A stretch of DNA of 37,198 nt from CAYPZU01 sp964415395 (lineage in GTDB: Bacteria; Chlamydiota; Chlamydiia; Chlamydiales; SM23-39). This document shows, one piece after another, positions 24,741 through 33,125 of the stretch. The DNA is taken from assembly GCA_964415395.1 (NCBI GenBank), contig CAYPZU010000015.1, positions 1-37,198 on the forward strand, written 5' to 3'. Made by a program: the position numbers and the translations under genes. The stretch's first letter is position 1. Each line of letters starts with the position of its first letter. Under the pieces are notes generated by a model that was not told where the DNA came from, did not search any database, and saw only the letters and a program-made list of their open reading frames with translations.

Positions 24741-25288
24741 CTGCCATTTGATGCAAACAAGGGCCTGTCGTCAATTAACCTATGGAAAGCTCTCCGCGCC
24801 TTTTCCAGCAGGGCTCTGCGCTATACGCAAACTACTTGAAGGGGCGGGAATATGGCAAGGCTGCGGACACTTTAAAAATGTCCGGGGGACATTTTTAAAG
24901 GGAAGCAGGTGAGCTAATACGAACCGGGCCGTAGGCCGCCCTGAATTTGAGCCAGACATAGTCGGCGCCGAATCCTACCCCAAAGACGCGACGTCTTTGG
25001 GGACCCCATAATCCACAAGGGGTCCTCAAAAAAGCCTCTTTTTTGGGGGAAGACGTTGCAGCTAAACTTAAAAAGTTTAGCGCCGGGGTCCCCGACGATG
25101 CTTCATCGTTGGGGTGGGGTGCAGGCGGGTCTCAAATTCAGTGGCTGCGCGACGAAGCCAGAAACCGATTCTTCAGGTTGTTTGTGTATATATCTAATAA
25201 ACTGGATCCGAGTTGATTGCGATCTCCGCGCCAAACCCTGCAGAAAAATCCATCAGAGATCTCCCAGAAGATGAATTGACGACACGCC
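24741..25288. other. Gene-free interval between dsbA and tyrP
   Basis: This 548-bp stretch holds no credible gene. Its centre is an array of hairpins described as the repeat at 24836-25162; 24741-24835 and 25163-25288 show nothing recognisable apart from AT-rich patches. It must contain the promoter for the dsbA-dsbB unit and the end of the tyrP transcript, since both are on the minus strand. Confidence 0.7.
24836..25162. repeat. Modular hairpin-array repeat, long copy
   Basis: Six stem-loops in 250 bp. H1 24870-24900: 14-bp perfect stem, loop GGG. H2 24978-25002: 11-bp stem CCCCAAAGACG, loop CGA. H3 25001-25025: GGACCCC/GGGGTCC, 11-nt loop. H4 25024-25048: 11-bp stem around CAAAAAAG, loop CCT. 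H5 25061-25081: GCTAAACTT/AAGTTTAGC, loop AAA. H6 25090-25114: CCCCGACGATG/CATCGTTGGGG, loop CTT. An outer 11-bp inverted repeat CTGAATTTGAG/CTCAAATTCAG (24941-24951 and 25131-25141) encloses H2-H6. A shorter relative at 37067-37198 keeps the outer repeat and H5 but lacks H1-H4 and H6, so the long copy looks like the short one with three insertions (24861-24936, 24973-25057, 25083-25123). Confidence 0.8.
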
Positions 25289-26482
25289 CTAGAAGAGAGG
25301 AGAGAACTCGATGGCCAGCTCAACGAAAACGAACAGGAAAAGAAACAGGAGAACCCCTCTGCCCCCGCCGAGCTGAATGGGTCCGCCATGGTGGCCGCCT
25401 TTTCCATAGCGGGCGATCCAGACCATGAGGACTGGGAGAAACCCCAAGAGGAGGGCGCAGCCGATGCCGCCCGCAAAAACCAGGGCGAAAATAAAAATAT
25501 TCGGGTTCAGCAGGGCGATCGCGGCGGGGGGGCCGAAAGTCAGGAAAGCGAGAAACAGCCTGCGGAGTCCCTTCTTCGGCATCCGCAGCCCGTCAGCGAG
25601 GAAATCGAGAAGCCCCAGCGTCACTCCCAAAAAGGAAGTCGTGATCGCGAAGAACGCAAACGCCTGCCCGATTGCCGCGATTGAGCCGGAAGCGACATGT
25701 TGCTTCAGCGGGGCGACCGCTGTCAGCCCCAATTCTTTTGCCTGAGCCAGCCCCCCATCCCCTTCGATCGGGACGATTCCCAAAATCAGGAATTCCCAAA
25801 GCAGGTAGATGACGAAAGCCAGAGTCGTGCCACCGAAAATCGCCAGCCGGATCTTCCGGGGGTCGCGGTGCAGGTAGGTCGTCAGGCTCGGGATGATCCC
25901 CTGGTAGCTGAACGAGGTGAAAATCACCGGGAGGGCGATCAGGGAGGCTTTCCACTCTGCGTGCTGGAGCGGGGCAAGCTGGACATGAGGCGCGCCCAGG
26001 ACGACAAACGCCATATAGCTCAGAATCAACCCTCCCATCAGGACCAGGTTAATCCGGTCGACCATCCGCGCTCCCGCATAGACAAACGGGGCGAGGAGGG
26101 CGACGAACAAGAGAGCCGACTGCCACGGAGCGAGCGAATGGCCCAGCCAGTCGTTGAGGAGGCCCCCCCCGCCGGAAATGTAGGCGACGCTCAGGCAGTA
26201 AAAAAGGAAGAGATAGAGGAGCCAGGCGAAAATTTTGCCAGGAATTCCCAGATAGGAAGAGGCCATCGAGACCAGATTGGCGTCCGGAGGGAGCTTCAGG
26301 CAGATCTCCAGCAGGAGCAGCCCGGTGCAGGTCATGAAAATCCAGCAGAGCAGATAGACGAAAAAGGCGGGGACGAAGCCTCCCGCGGCGGTAACGACGG
26401 GCAGGGCAAGCATCCCGGCTCCGATCGACGTTCCTGCGACGAGAAGGGTGCCGCCTAAAAGGTGGCCTTGCTTGGAATTCAT
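25289..26482 (-). CDS. tyrP: Aromatic amino-acid permease (TyrP-like, HAAAP family)
   Basis: Inner-membrane proton-coupled carrier for tyrosine/tryptophan, 397 aa with about 11 hydrophobic segments. The N-terminus MNSKQGHLLGGTLLVAGTSI followed by GAGMLALPV is the classical HAAAP opening and closely resembles chlamydial TyrP, which is why I start at the ATG at 26482 rather than at 26566 (that version would add 28 polar residues with no family match). Other recognisable segments include the FSYQGIIPSL region. In an obligate intracellular bacterium it would scavenge host tyrosine or tryptophan. It is divergent from pcnB with a 98-bp spacer. No good promoter is visible on its own strand. Confidence 0.9.
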   Translation of the reverse strand: MNSKQGHLLGGTLLVAGTSIGAGMLALPVVTAAGGFVPAFFVYLLCWIFMTCTGLLLLEICLKLPPDANLVSMASSYLGIPGKIFAWLLYLFLFYCLSVAYISGGGGLLNDWLGHSLAPWQSALLFVALLAPFVYAGARMVDRINLVLMGGLILSYMAFVVLGAPHVQLAPLQHAEWKASLIALPVIFTSFSYQGIIPSLTTYLHRDPRKIRLAIFGGTTLAFVIYLLWEFLILGIVPIEGDGGLAQAKELGLTAVAPLKQHVASGSIAAIGQAFAFFAITTSFLGVTLGLLDFLADGLRMPKKGLRRLFLAFLTFGPPAAIALLNPNIFIFALVFAGGIGCALLLGFLPVLMVWIARYGKGGHHGGPIQLGGGRGVLLFLFLFVFVELAIEFSPLF

Positions 26483-26544
26483 AATTTTATTCTGTATAAG
26501 TTGGTCTATTCTATTCTCGGGGACCAGTTCTTGGCCACACTTTC

Positions 26545-26573
26545 TTGACTTAATCCCCCCTTTCAAATAGGCT
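26545..26573 (+). promoter_or_regulatory. Weak promoter candidate before pcnB
   Basis: TTGACT (26545-26550), 17-bp spacer, TAGGCT (26568-26573). The -35 is excellent and the -10 poor. If used, transcription would begin at about the GTG start codon itself, so it may be leaderless or not the real promoter. Confidence 0.25.
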
Positions 26574-26580
26574 GGGTTCA

Positions 26581-27906
26581 GTGTTTACAGCTAAAGACTT
26601 ACCGCCTTCTTTCGTGGAACCAAAGATCTATAAAGCCGACGAACATCGGATCTCCCCCGATCAGGTCGACCAGCACGCCTCTTACGTAATCCAGAAACTG
26701 CGCCAGGCAGGCCATAGCGCCTACCTCGTAGGCGGCGGAGTGCGCGATTTGCTTTTGAATCAAAAGCCGAAAGATTTCGATGTGTCCACTTCAGCCAAAC
26801 CGGAAGAGATCCGGAGCATCTTCCGCAACGCGATCCTGATTGGACGCAGATTCCGCCTCGCCCACATCCGCTTCGGCCGGAAAATCATCGAAGTCTCCAC
26901 CTTCCGCGCTGGCGACACTGAGGCGAACGAGCTGATCGTGCGCGACAACGTCTGGGGAAATGAAGAGCAGGACGTTTTACGCCGCGACTTCACCATCAAC
27001 GGCCTTTTCTACGACCCGGAACATCAAATCGTAATCGATTACGTCGACGGCTATCCCGACATCGAAAAACGGCTTCTCCGCTCCATCGGCCAGCCTGAGC
27101 TCCGCTTCAGCCAGGACCCGGTCCGGATGATCCGGCTTCTGAAATTCTGCGCCCGCTTTAATTTCGAAATTCATAAGCCCACTTTCGAAGCGCTCGTTCA
27201 GTGCCGCACCGAAATCGTGAAGAGTTCGTCAGCCCGCATTTTCGAAGAACTCCTCCGGATGCTCGAATCAGGCGCGTCAAAACCCTTCTTCCACCTGATC
27301 AATCAATACGGCCTTCTCGAGCCTCTCTCGCCCGATCTGGCCGAATTCCTCAATATGCCAGGCCACGCCACATTTAAACTCCTGGAAGAATGCGACGCCG
27401 AAATCAAAAAACAGCCTCCCGAACCCCTCGACCGCTCTCTGCTCCTCTCGGCTCTTCTCTTTCCGCTTTTTGAATTGATCGTTCGCGAGAAAGCGAAACG
27501 GCATGACAGACCCCTCCACCTCGGTCAGATCGCCGAAGAGTCCCACAGAACTATCGACCTCGCCTTCCATCCGTTCTTCAAGATCCCCCGCCGGATGAGA
27601 GGGATGATCGCCTTCATTCTCTCCTCCCAATACCGGATGATCCCTATCGACGGACGCCCGATCCGCAGACCGCGCCCTCCCCGCGACGCGCTCTTCTCGA
27701 TGGCCCTCCATCTACTCAAACTCCGCTCCCGCGTCCAACCCGAACTTCTGCCGCACTACACCCTCTGGTCCGAAGCGGCCGTCTCTTCGCACGACTCGGA
27801 AGCGCCTTTCGATTCCAGCATCGACGGCGACCGCCCGCCCCGCAGAAGACGCCGCAGACGCCGCCGCCGCGGAGGCGGAGATTCGGGCGAATCCGATGGC
27901 GCATAA
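26581..27906 (+). CDS. pcnB: Poly(A) polymerase PcnB
   Basis: Adds 3' poly(A) tails that mark RNA for decay. It belongs to the class II nucleotidyltransferases: the head domain has AYLVGGGVRD (GGGVRD at 51-56) and the metal-binding Asp pair DFD (65-67), then RRDFTINGLFYD (about 135-146) and the RNA-binding neck after FSQDPVRMIRLLKF. PcnB is favoured over the CCA-adding enzyme by its length, the FGRKIIEVSTFR segment and the Arg-rich C-terminal tail (a run of ten Arg near 421-432, then Gly/Asp/Ser). The start is GTG at 26581; no upstream in-frame start exists before a stop. The 3' end overlaps the next gene by 11 bp. Its position near lpxB matches Chlamydia. Confidence 0.93.
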   Translation: MFTAKDLPPSFVEPKIYKADEHRISPDQVDQHASYVIQKLRQAGHSAYLVGGGVRDLLLNQKPKDFDVSTSAKPEEIRSIFRNAILIGRRFRLAHIRFGRKIIEVSTFRAGDTEANELIVRDNVWGNEEQDVLRRDFTINGLFYDPEHQIVIDYVDGYPDIEKRLLRSIGQPELRFSQDPVRMIRLLKFCARFNFEIHKPTFEALVQCRTEIVKSSSARIFEELLRMLESGASKPFFHLINQYGLLEPLSPDLAEFLNMPGHATFKLLEECDAEIKKQPPEPLDRSLLLSALLFPLFELIVREKAKRHDRPLHLGQIAEESHRTIDLAFHPFFKIPRRMRGMIAFILSSQYRMIPIDGRPIRRPRPPRDALFSMALHLLKLRSRVQPELLPHYTLWSEAAVSSHDSEAPFDSSIDGDRPPRRRRRRRRRRGGGDSGESDGA

Positions 27907-28666
27907 CAAAATTCCGTTCGTCTCATTAAGCCCCGCTCCCGGAGTTTCCCTTTTCCATACAGGACCCGCTCTCGATCACGGCCCCCTGCCCTCCCTCTTC
28001 TACTTCGCCCTTTCCGGAGAAGATTCCCTTTCTCTCGATCCTTTCAACCAGCCGGTTGCCTTCCTGCACGGGAAAATGATCCGCGTTTTTTCAATGACGC
28101 TCCCCGGACATGAGAACGGCCTGCCTGCAGCGAAAGCCCTTTCGGTCTGGGCCGATGACTTTTCCAAAGGGGTCGACTGCATCGGCGAATTCCTTGAGCA
28201 GGCCGAAAAAGCCGTCTCGTTCGCCATCCGCGAAAAATTCGCCGATCCGAGCAAACTCGCCTTCGCAGGACTCTCTCGCGGCGGAATGATCGCCGCCCAC
28301 CTCGCAGCCCGCGTCCCCGCCTGCCGCTTTCTCCTCGCTTTTGCGCCGCTCACGAAGCTCAAAAACGCAAAAGAATTTTCGGAACTGAAACACCACCCGC
28401 TCGCTGAAAGCTTCGATTTGGAACGGATCGCACCCGCGCTCTGCAACCGGCATGTGCGCCTTTACATCGGCAACCATGACACCCGCGTCGGCACAAAATC
28501 GTGCTTCGACTTCGCCATGTCGCTCGTCGAAAGCGCGAGAGAGCATAAAGTGCGCGTCCCCCAGATCGAACTGTTCATCAGCCCTTCCATCGGACACATG
28601 GGCCATGGCACGCCGCCCGAAATTTTCCACCAGGGCGCCCATTGGATCGCCGAATGCCTCAAGTAA
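27896..28666 (+). CDS. Alpha/beta hydrolase (serine esterase-like)
   Basis: A 256-aa soluble hydrolase. The nucleophile elbow is GLSRGG at 125-130 (Ser127), the acid is Asp195 in YIGNHDTRV and the base is one of the His in SIGHMGHG (His234 or His237), in the expected order. The segment FLHGKMIRVFSMTLPGHENG supplies an N-terminal strand with a likely oxyanion loop. No signal peptide. Substrate is unknown; carboxylesterase or lysophospholipase-like activity is possible. It sits between pcnB and lpxB, overlapping both, so it belongs to that transcription unit. In Chlamydia, pcnB and lpxB are adjacent as I recall, so this is either an insertion here or a loss there. Confidence 0.82.
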   Translation: MAHNKIPFVSLSPAPGVSLFHTGPALDHGPLPSLFYFALSGEDSLSLDPFNQPVAFLHGKMIRVFSMTLPGHENGLPAAKALSVWADDFSKGVDCIGEFLEQAEKAVSFAIREKFADPSKLAFAGLSRGGMIAAHLAARVPACRFLLAFAPLTKLKNAKEFSELKHHPLAESFDLERIAPALCNRHVRLYIGNHDTRVGTKSCFDFAMSLVESAREHKVRVPQIELFISPSIGHMGHGTPPEIFHQGAHWIAECLK

Positions 28667-29776
28667 CCGACCTCTTTATCGTCGCAGGAGAACCGAGCGG
28701 CGATCTCCAGGGGGCGAAACTCATCGAAGAGCTCCTCAAACAGCAGCCCTCGCTCAAAATCGGCGCCGTCGCAGGCCCCCGCATGCGCGCTTTTCCGATC
28801 GAAACCCATTTCCAAATGGAAAATCTCCAGGTGATGGGCTTCATCGACGTCGTATTGGCCCTGCCCAAAATCGCGCGCCAGTTTTTTGCGATCCGGAATC
28901 GAATTCTCTCGCTCAATCCCAAGCGTGTCGTCTGCATCGACTATCCCGGATTCAATCTCCGGCTCGAGCAGTCGCTCCGGGAAAAAGGANNNNNNNNNNA
29001 TCCACTACATCTGCCCCACCGTTTGGGCCTGGGGAAAAAAGCGGATCGGGATCATGGCCAAAAATCTCGACCTGCTCCTGACGATCCTCCCCTTCGAGCC
29101 CGCCTGCTTCTCCAAGACCAACCTAGCCGTCCGGTACGTCGGCCACCCGCTGGCCCAAGACGTCCCTCCCACGGCTCCGCGCCATCTCCTCGGCCTCTTT
29201 CCGGGAAGCCGAAGAACCGAAGTCGAGCGGAATTTTCCCCTCCAGCTTAAAACTGCCCGCCGCCTCGCCGCCCTCGATCCCTCGCTCGAACTCGCCGTCT
29301 CGATCGCCTCCCCTTCCCTTGAGCCGCTGATCCGGAACTTAGCCCCCGACCTCCGCTCAATGGACAATTACCAGCTGATGGCCTCCTGCCGCCTGGCGCT
29401 CGCCACCTCCGGAACCGCCGCTCTGGAGCTGGCCCTTCGCCGCGTCCCCGCCGTCGTCAACTTCGCCATCAAGCCCCTGGACCTATTCCTCGCACAAAAA
29501 ATTTTCCGGATCGACCTCCCCTACTACAGCCTCCCCAATATCATCGCCTCGGAGGCAGTCTACCCCGAGCTTTTCGGCCCGAACCTCACCGAAGCGGCCC
29601 TGTTCCGCTGGGCCCATCAACTTTGGTTCGACGAAACGGCCCGAGCCGCCTGCCAGNNNNNNNNNNATCGCTTACCCCAAGCCATGCTGCCAGCGGAGCG
29701 CCAAACCGTCCGCTCCCGCCTTGGCTCCGGACAGGCGAGCCAAACCGCAGCCTCGGCCATCCTCTCTCTCAAATAA
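28654..29776 (+). CDS. lpxB: Lipid-A-disaccharide synthase LpxB, interrupted by two assembly gaps
   Basis: GT19-family enzyme joining UDP-2,3-diacylglucosamine and lipid X to form the lipid A disaccharide. The N-terminus contains FIVAGEPSGDLQGA, matching the family's AGEASGD, then NPKRVVCIDYPGFNLRL, and after the first gap IHYICPTVWAWGKKR and FPGSRRTEVERN, all LpxB hallmarks. The ATG at 28654 overlaps the hydrolase gene; a TTG at 28642 is less likely. Ten Ns at 28990-28999 fall exactly between two codons, and the reading frame shifts by one across them, so the true missing sequence must be a multiple of three. A second 10-N gap at 29657-29666 lies near the C-terminus. The visible length is about 370 aa, near E. 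coli LpxB (382). Confidence 0.9.
28990..28999. other. Assembly gap inside lpxB (10 N)
   Basis: Ten N placeholders. The codon phase before and after shows that the real missing sequence is not 10 bases long if the gene is intact. Confidence 0.99.
29657..29666. other. Assembly gap near the lpxB 3' end (10 N)
   Basis: Ten N placeholders within the C-terminal part of lpxB. Downstream reading in the same phase gives a plausible LpxB-like end (ASQTAASAILSLK), so a length of 10, or 10 plus a multiple of three, is consistent. Confidence 0.99.
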
Positions 29777-29863
29777 AATATTTACTTGCAGAGCGGCCCC
29801 AATTTTCTGCTGTGGATTTTTAACGGCGATTCCTTTAAATTAAGACCTATTTGCAGGAATTTC

Positions 29864-30328
29864 ATGTCGGAACCCTTTCAAATCCTGGTCGATCGGCTGA
29901 AAGACGGGAAAGTCTATAAGATCGACGAGACTTTCGCCCCTTCGTTTTTCGAAATCGACGAGCCTGACCTCAGGTTCGATTCGCCTGTCTATGTGCAGGG
30001 AGAGGCTTATTTGACCGATGGAGATCTGATCCTCCGGCTGAAGGCGAAAACGAAGGCAATGATGCCGTGCGCCGTATGCAATAAAATGATTGAGAAAGAG
30101 CTGAAAGTAGACAATTTTTACCACGCCCAGCCTCTCGCTGAAATCCGGAGCGGAATTTTCGATTTCCGGGAATGTTTGAGGGAAGATCTTTTGATCGAGC
30201 TGCCGCAGACCATCGAGTGCAACCAGGGAAAATGCCCTGACAGACCCTCGCTGGCTGCCTATATCCGTTCGCAGGGCGCCAAGGAAAAACCGACCTATTT
30301 CCCTTTTTCCGACATAGATATAAAATAA
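29864..30328 (+). CDS. YceD/DUF177 family protein
   Basis: A 154-aa protein of the DUF177 (YceD) family, which is nearly always encoded directly before rpmF and, in E. coli and plants, is linked to 23S rRNA maturation. The ATG at 29864 follows GCAGGA by five bases; the 26 residues that could be read upstream have no family match. Visible features are the central CAVCNK pair (Cys69/Cys72), the acidic DFRECLREDLLIELP segment that defines the family, and the C-terminal CNQGKCPDRP. The gene is 27 bp before rpmF. Confidence 0.85.
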   Translation: MSEPFQILVDRLKDGKVYKIDETFAPSFFEIDEPDLRFDSPVYVQGEAYLTDGDLILRLKAKTKAMMPCAVCNKMIEKELKVDNFYHAQPLAEIRSGIFDFRECLREDLLIELPQTIECNQGKCPDRPSLAAYIRSQGAKEKPTYFPFSDIDIK

Positions 30329-30355
30329 CAAGCACCTTTTTAGGAGAAATGAATC

Positions 30356-30532
30356 ATGGCAGTACCTCGCAACCGCGTCTCGAATGCGAAGAAAAATTCC
30401 CGCCGCTCGCACCACGCGAAAAAACCGAAAAACCTTTCCGGCTGTTCCAACTGCGGAAAACCGCGGATGTCCCACCGGGTTTGCCCCTCTTGCGGACACT
30501 ACGGCAAGCAACTCGTAGAGAAAAGTGCGTAA
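30356..30532 (+). CDS. rpmF: 50S ribosomal protein L32
   Basis: A 58-residue protein beginning MAVPRNRVSNAKKNSRRSHH with a zinc ribbon made of CSNCG and CPSCG. The start at 30356 has AGGAG (30342-30346) nine bases upstream. Another ATG at 30349 lies in a different frame. The stop overlaps the GTG start of plsX by 8 bp, a coupling of ribosome and lipid genes that is widespread in bacteria. Confidence 0.97.
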   Translation: MAVPRNRVSNAKKNSRRSHHAKKPKNLSGCSNCGKPRMSHRVCPSCGHYGKQLVEKSA

Positions 30533-31493
30533 GCGGATCATCGGGGTCGATTTAATGGGGAGCGACAACGCTCCCGGCGAATTGCTCGCGGCCCTGAATT
30601 CTCTCGCCCTTCCTGAAAACGCCGAACTGCTTCTTATTGGCGCGCCTGAATACGCAAGCAAAACGCACCGTTTCCTTCCTGCCGCCGAAGCGATCGAGAT
30701 GGACGAAGCTCCGTTGGCCGCTCTGAGGCGGAAGCGGAATTCGTCCCTTTTGGTCGGAATGCGCCTTCTCAAAGAAGGGGCGATCGACGCCTTCGTCTCC
30801 GCTGGCAACACCGGAGCTCTCGTCTCCGGCGCCAAAATGGTTCTCTCCACGCTTCCCGGCATCCTCCGCCCCGCGCTCCTCGCTCTCATGCCGACCAAAA
30901 AAAAACCGGTCGCCGTCCTCGACGTAGGAGCCAACGTGCAGATCAAAGCGGCCCACCTCATCCAGTACGCCTGGATCGGCGCCGCGTACCAGACAGCAAG
31001 AGGCATCGAAAAGCCCTCCGTCGGCCTCCTCAACATCGGCTCGGAAGCGCTGAAAGGGACCTCGGAACTTAGGCTCGCCTACCAGGAGCTGGCAAAAGCT
31101 CATAAAGCCCCGTTCCAATTCAAGGGCAACATCGAAGGGAAATCGGTCTTCGACGGCGACGTGGACGTTCTCGTCACAGACGGCTTTACCGGCAACGTCT
31201 TCCTCAAGACGGCTGAAGGGATCGCCAGCCTCATCCTCGACAGGATCCACGGACAGCTCAGTCCGGCCATGCTCCAATCGCTGCAGCCCCAGCTCAACGA
31301 CCTGCAAAGGCATCTCCACTACGCCGAATATCCCGGCGCCCTTCTCGCCGGCGTCAAGGGAATCGTCATCAAATGCCACGGCTATTCGACGCCGCGGGCG
31401 TTTGCGAACGGCGTTCTCGGCGCGATCGGCCTCGCCTCCCAGGGGTTCGTTGAAGTTCTTCAAGATAAGCTGCATCAATTCCGGCCTATGTGA
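30525..31493 (+). CDS. plsX: Phosphate acyltransferase PlsX
   Basis: Converts acyl-ACP to acyl-phosphate at the start of phospholipid synthesis. It is 322 aa, full length. The N-terminal signature VDLMGSDNAP (residues 8-17) and the conserved NTGALVSGAK, GFTGNVFLKTAEG and final GVKGIVIKCHG segments are all present. The GTG at 30525 overlaps the rpmF stop, so I take it as the start; there is no closer ATG. It pairs functionally with a glycerophosphate acyltransferase downstream (plsB), although most PlsX partners are PlsY, so use of the acyl-phosphate here is an inference. Confidence 0.96.
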   Translation: MRKRIIGVDLMGSDNAPGELLAALNSLALPENAELLLIGAPEYASKTHRFLPAAEAIEMDEAPLAALRRKRNSSLLVGMRLLKEGAIDAFVSAGNTGALVSGAKMVLSTLPGILRPALLALMPTKKKPVAVLDVGANVQIKAAHLIQYAWIGAAYQTARGIEKPSVGLLNIGSEALKGTSELRLAYQELAKAHKAPFQFKGNIEGKSVFDGDVDVLVTDGFTGNVFLKTAEGIASLILDRIHGQLSPAMLQSLQPQLNDLQRHLHYAEYPGALLAGVKGIVIKCHGYSTPRAFANGVLGAIGLASQGFVEVLQDKLHQFRPM

Positions 31494-31583
31494 AATTCTT
31501 TTAGTGGAAAAAGAACGGAATGTAGTCTATCCTTTCCTAAAAAACTCTATCTCTATCCCCGCTGCATGCGGGACAGGACCTCT

Positions 31584-33125
31584 ATGCATGAAATTTTACT
31601 CAACATCGAATCGAAAGAGATCCGCTACGCCTACCTGCGCCACGGCCAGCTCCAGGATTTAATCGTCGACCGGAAAAAGTCCAGGCAGATCACGGGAAAC
31701 ATCTACCGCGGACGGGTCACGAACATCCTCCTCAACATCCAGTCGGCGTTCATCGACATCAACGAAGGCGAAAACGGATTCATCCACATCAGCGACATCC
31801 TCGAGAACACCAAAAAGTTCGAGGAGATGTTCGATATGGACTTCGACCTCGATTACGACATCTCGAAGATGGAAGCGACTCCGAAGGCGAAGGACATTAC
31901 CCAGCTCCTCAAAATCGACCAGCCCGTTCTCGTGCAGGTCGTCAAAGAACCGATCGGAACGAAAGGGGCGAGGCTCACTTCGAACATCTCGATCGCAGGG
32001 CGCTATCTCGTCCTCCTCCCCAACAACCCGCACCGCGGCGTCTCGCGCAAAATCGAAGACAAAGGGATGCGCGACCGGCTCAAAAAGCTGATCCGATCCT
32101 TCGAAATGCCTCAGGACATGGGGCTCATCTGCCGCACCGCGAGCGCCAACGCGACCACCGAAATGCTCGTCGAAGAAGCGACCGACCTGCTCCATACCTG
32201 GCAGTCGATCGTCGAACGATTCGATGGATCGAGCAAGCCGACGCTCCTTTTTGAAGAATCGGATCTCATCAAGCGCGCCGTCACACTCTGCGTCGACAAA
32301 AAATACGACCGCCTGCTCATCGATGACTACGCCACCTATCAAAGATGCAAGAGCCTTTACCAGAAATACGCCGCCGAACACCCGCTGAAAATCGAGTTCT
32401 ACCGCGATAAATCGCCCATGTTCGAGCGATTTAACGTCGAGAGGGAAATCGACCGCGCCGTCCGCCGCAAAATCTGGCTTGGCTCCGGCGGCTATCTTTT
32501 CTTCGACCGCACCGAGGCGATGCACACGATCGACGTCAACTCGGGCAGAAGCTCCACCAATCCCTCCGGCGGAGACGTCGAAGAGACCCTCGTACGGATC
32601 AACCTCGAAGCTGCAGAAGAAATCGCGCGCCAGCTCCGCCTCAGGAACGTGGGCGGCCTCATCATCTGCGACTTCATCGATATGCGCTCCCGCAAAAACC
32701 AGCGGAGAGTTCTGGAGCGGCTCAAGGAGTGCATGAAGGAAGATTCAGCCAAATGCACCATCCTCGGCATGAGCGAATTCGGCCTTGTCGAAATGACGCG
32801 GCAGAGAAACCGCGAATCGCTCTCGCAGACAATCTTCACCGGCTGCCCCTATTGCGTCGGCAGCGGCCTTGTCAAGACGCACGAGAGCGTCTCCGTCGAG
32901 ATCGAACGGGCCCTGAAGAAACTCATCCTGAGCCAAAACCAGTTTGCCCTTAAGCTTGTCGTACACCCCGACCTCAACCGCTATCTGGAAGCCCAGGACA
33001 AAGACTTCTACCAGAAACTCGCCAACAAATCGAACGCCCATCTCGAGTTCGCCGTAAACGACAACCTCCACTTAAACGAGTACCTATTTTACTCAACGCT
33101 CAATGGCCAAAGAATTGACGCCTGA
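31584..33125 (+). CDS. rng: Ribonuclease G (RNase E/G family)
   Basis: Endoribonuclease for 16S rRNA 5' maturation and mRNA decay. An S1 RNA-binding domain is near the N-terminus (GRVTNILLNIQSAFIDI...GFIHISDI). The catalytic DNase I-like region has the DVNSGRSS motif at about residue 317, and DFIDMRSRKNQ, which carry the Mg-binding Asp residues. The zinc-link CPYCVGSG lies near 421-428. At 513 aa it is the size of RNase G; the long C-terminal scaffold of RNase E is missing. I prefer the ATG at 31584, since HEILLNI is the family start; 31566 adds six residues. Its 3' end overlaps plsB by 23 bp. Confidence 0.95.
   Translation: MHEILLNIESKEIRYAYLRHGQLQDLIVDRKKSRQITGNIYRGRVTNILLNIQSAFIDINEGENGFIHISDILENTKKFEEMFDMDFDLDYDISKMEATPKAKDITQLLKIDQPVLVQVVKEPIGTKGARLTSNISIAGRYLVLLPNNPHRGVSRKIEDKGMRDRLKKLIRSFEMPQDMGLICRTASANATTEMLVEEATDLLHTWQSIVERFDGSSKPTLLFEESDLIKRAVTLCVDKKYDRLLIDDYATYQRCKSLYQKYAAEHPLKIEFYRDKSPMFERFNVEREIDRAVRRKIWLGSGGYLFFDRTEAMHTIDVNSGRSSTNPSGGDVEETLVRINLEAAEEIARQLRLRNVGGLIICDFIDMRSRKNQRRVLERLKECMKEDSAKCTILGMSEFGLVEMTRQRNRESLSQTIFTGCPYCVGSGLVKTHESVSVEIERALKKLILSQNQFALKLVVHPDLNRYLEAQDKDFYQKLANKSNAHLEFAVNDNLHLNEYLFYSTLNGQRIDA

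Noticed and set aside
24870..24900. The 14-bp stem H1 as an intrinsic terminator
   Set aside because: The stem is AT-rich at its base and not followed by a U-run on either strand, and it belongs to the repeat array.
24741..25288. A CRISPR array or tRNA cluster in the hairpin region
   Set aside because: The hairpins are of different sequence and spacing with no constant repeat, and no cloverleaf with a T-loop GTTC consensus can be drawn.
26482..26566. Longer tyrP start at 26566
   Set aside because: The extra 28 residues are polar and unlike TyrP proteins, which begin directly with MNSK-like sequence before the first membrane helix.
28642..29250. lpxB as two separate or frameshifted genes
   Set aside because: The break coincides with an N gap and both halves carry successive LpxB motifs, so one gene with an assembly gap is the simpler reading.
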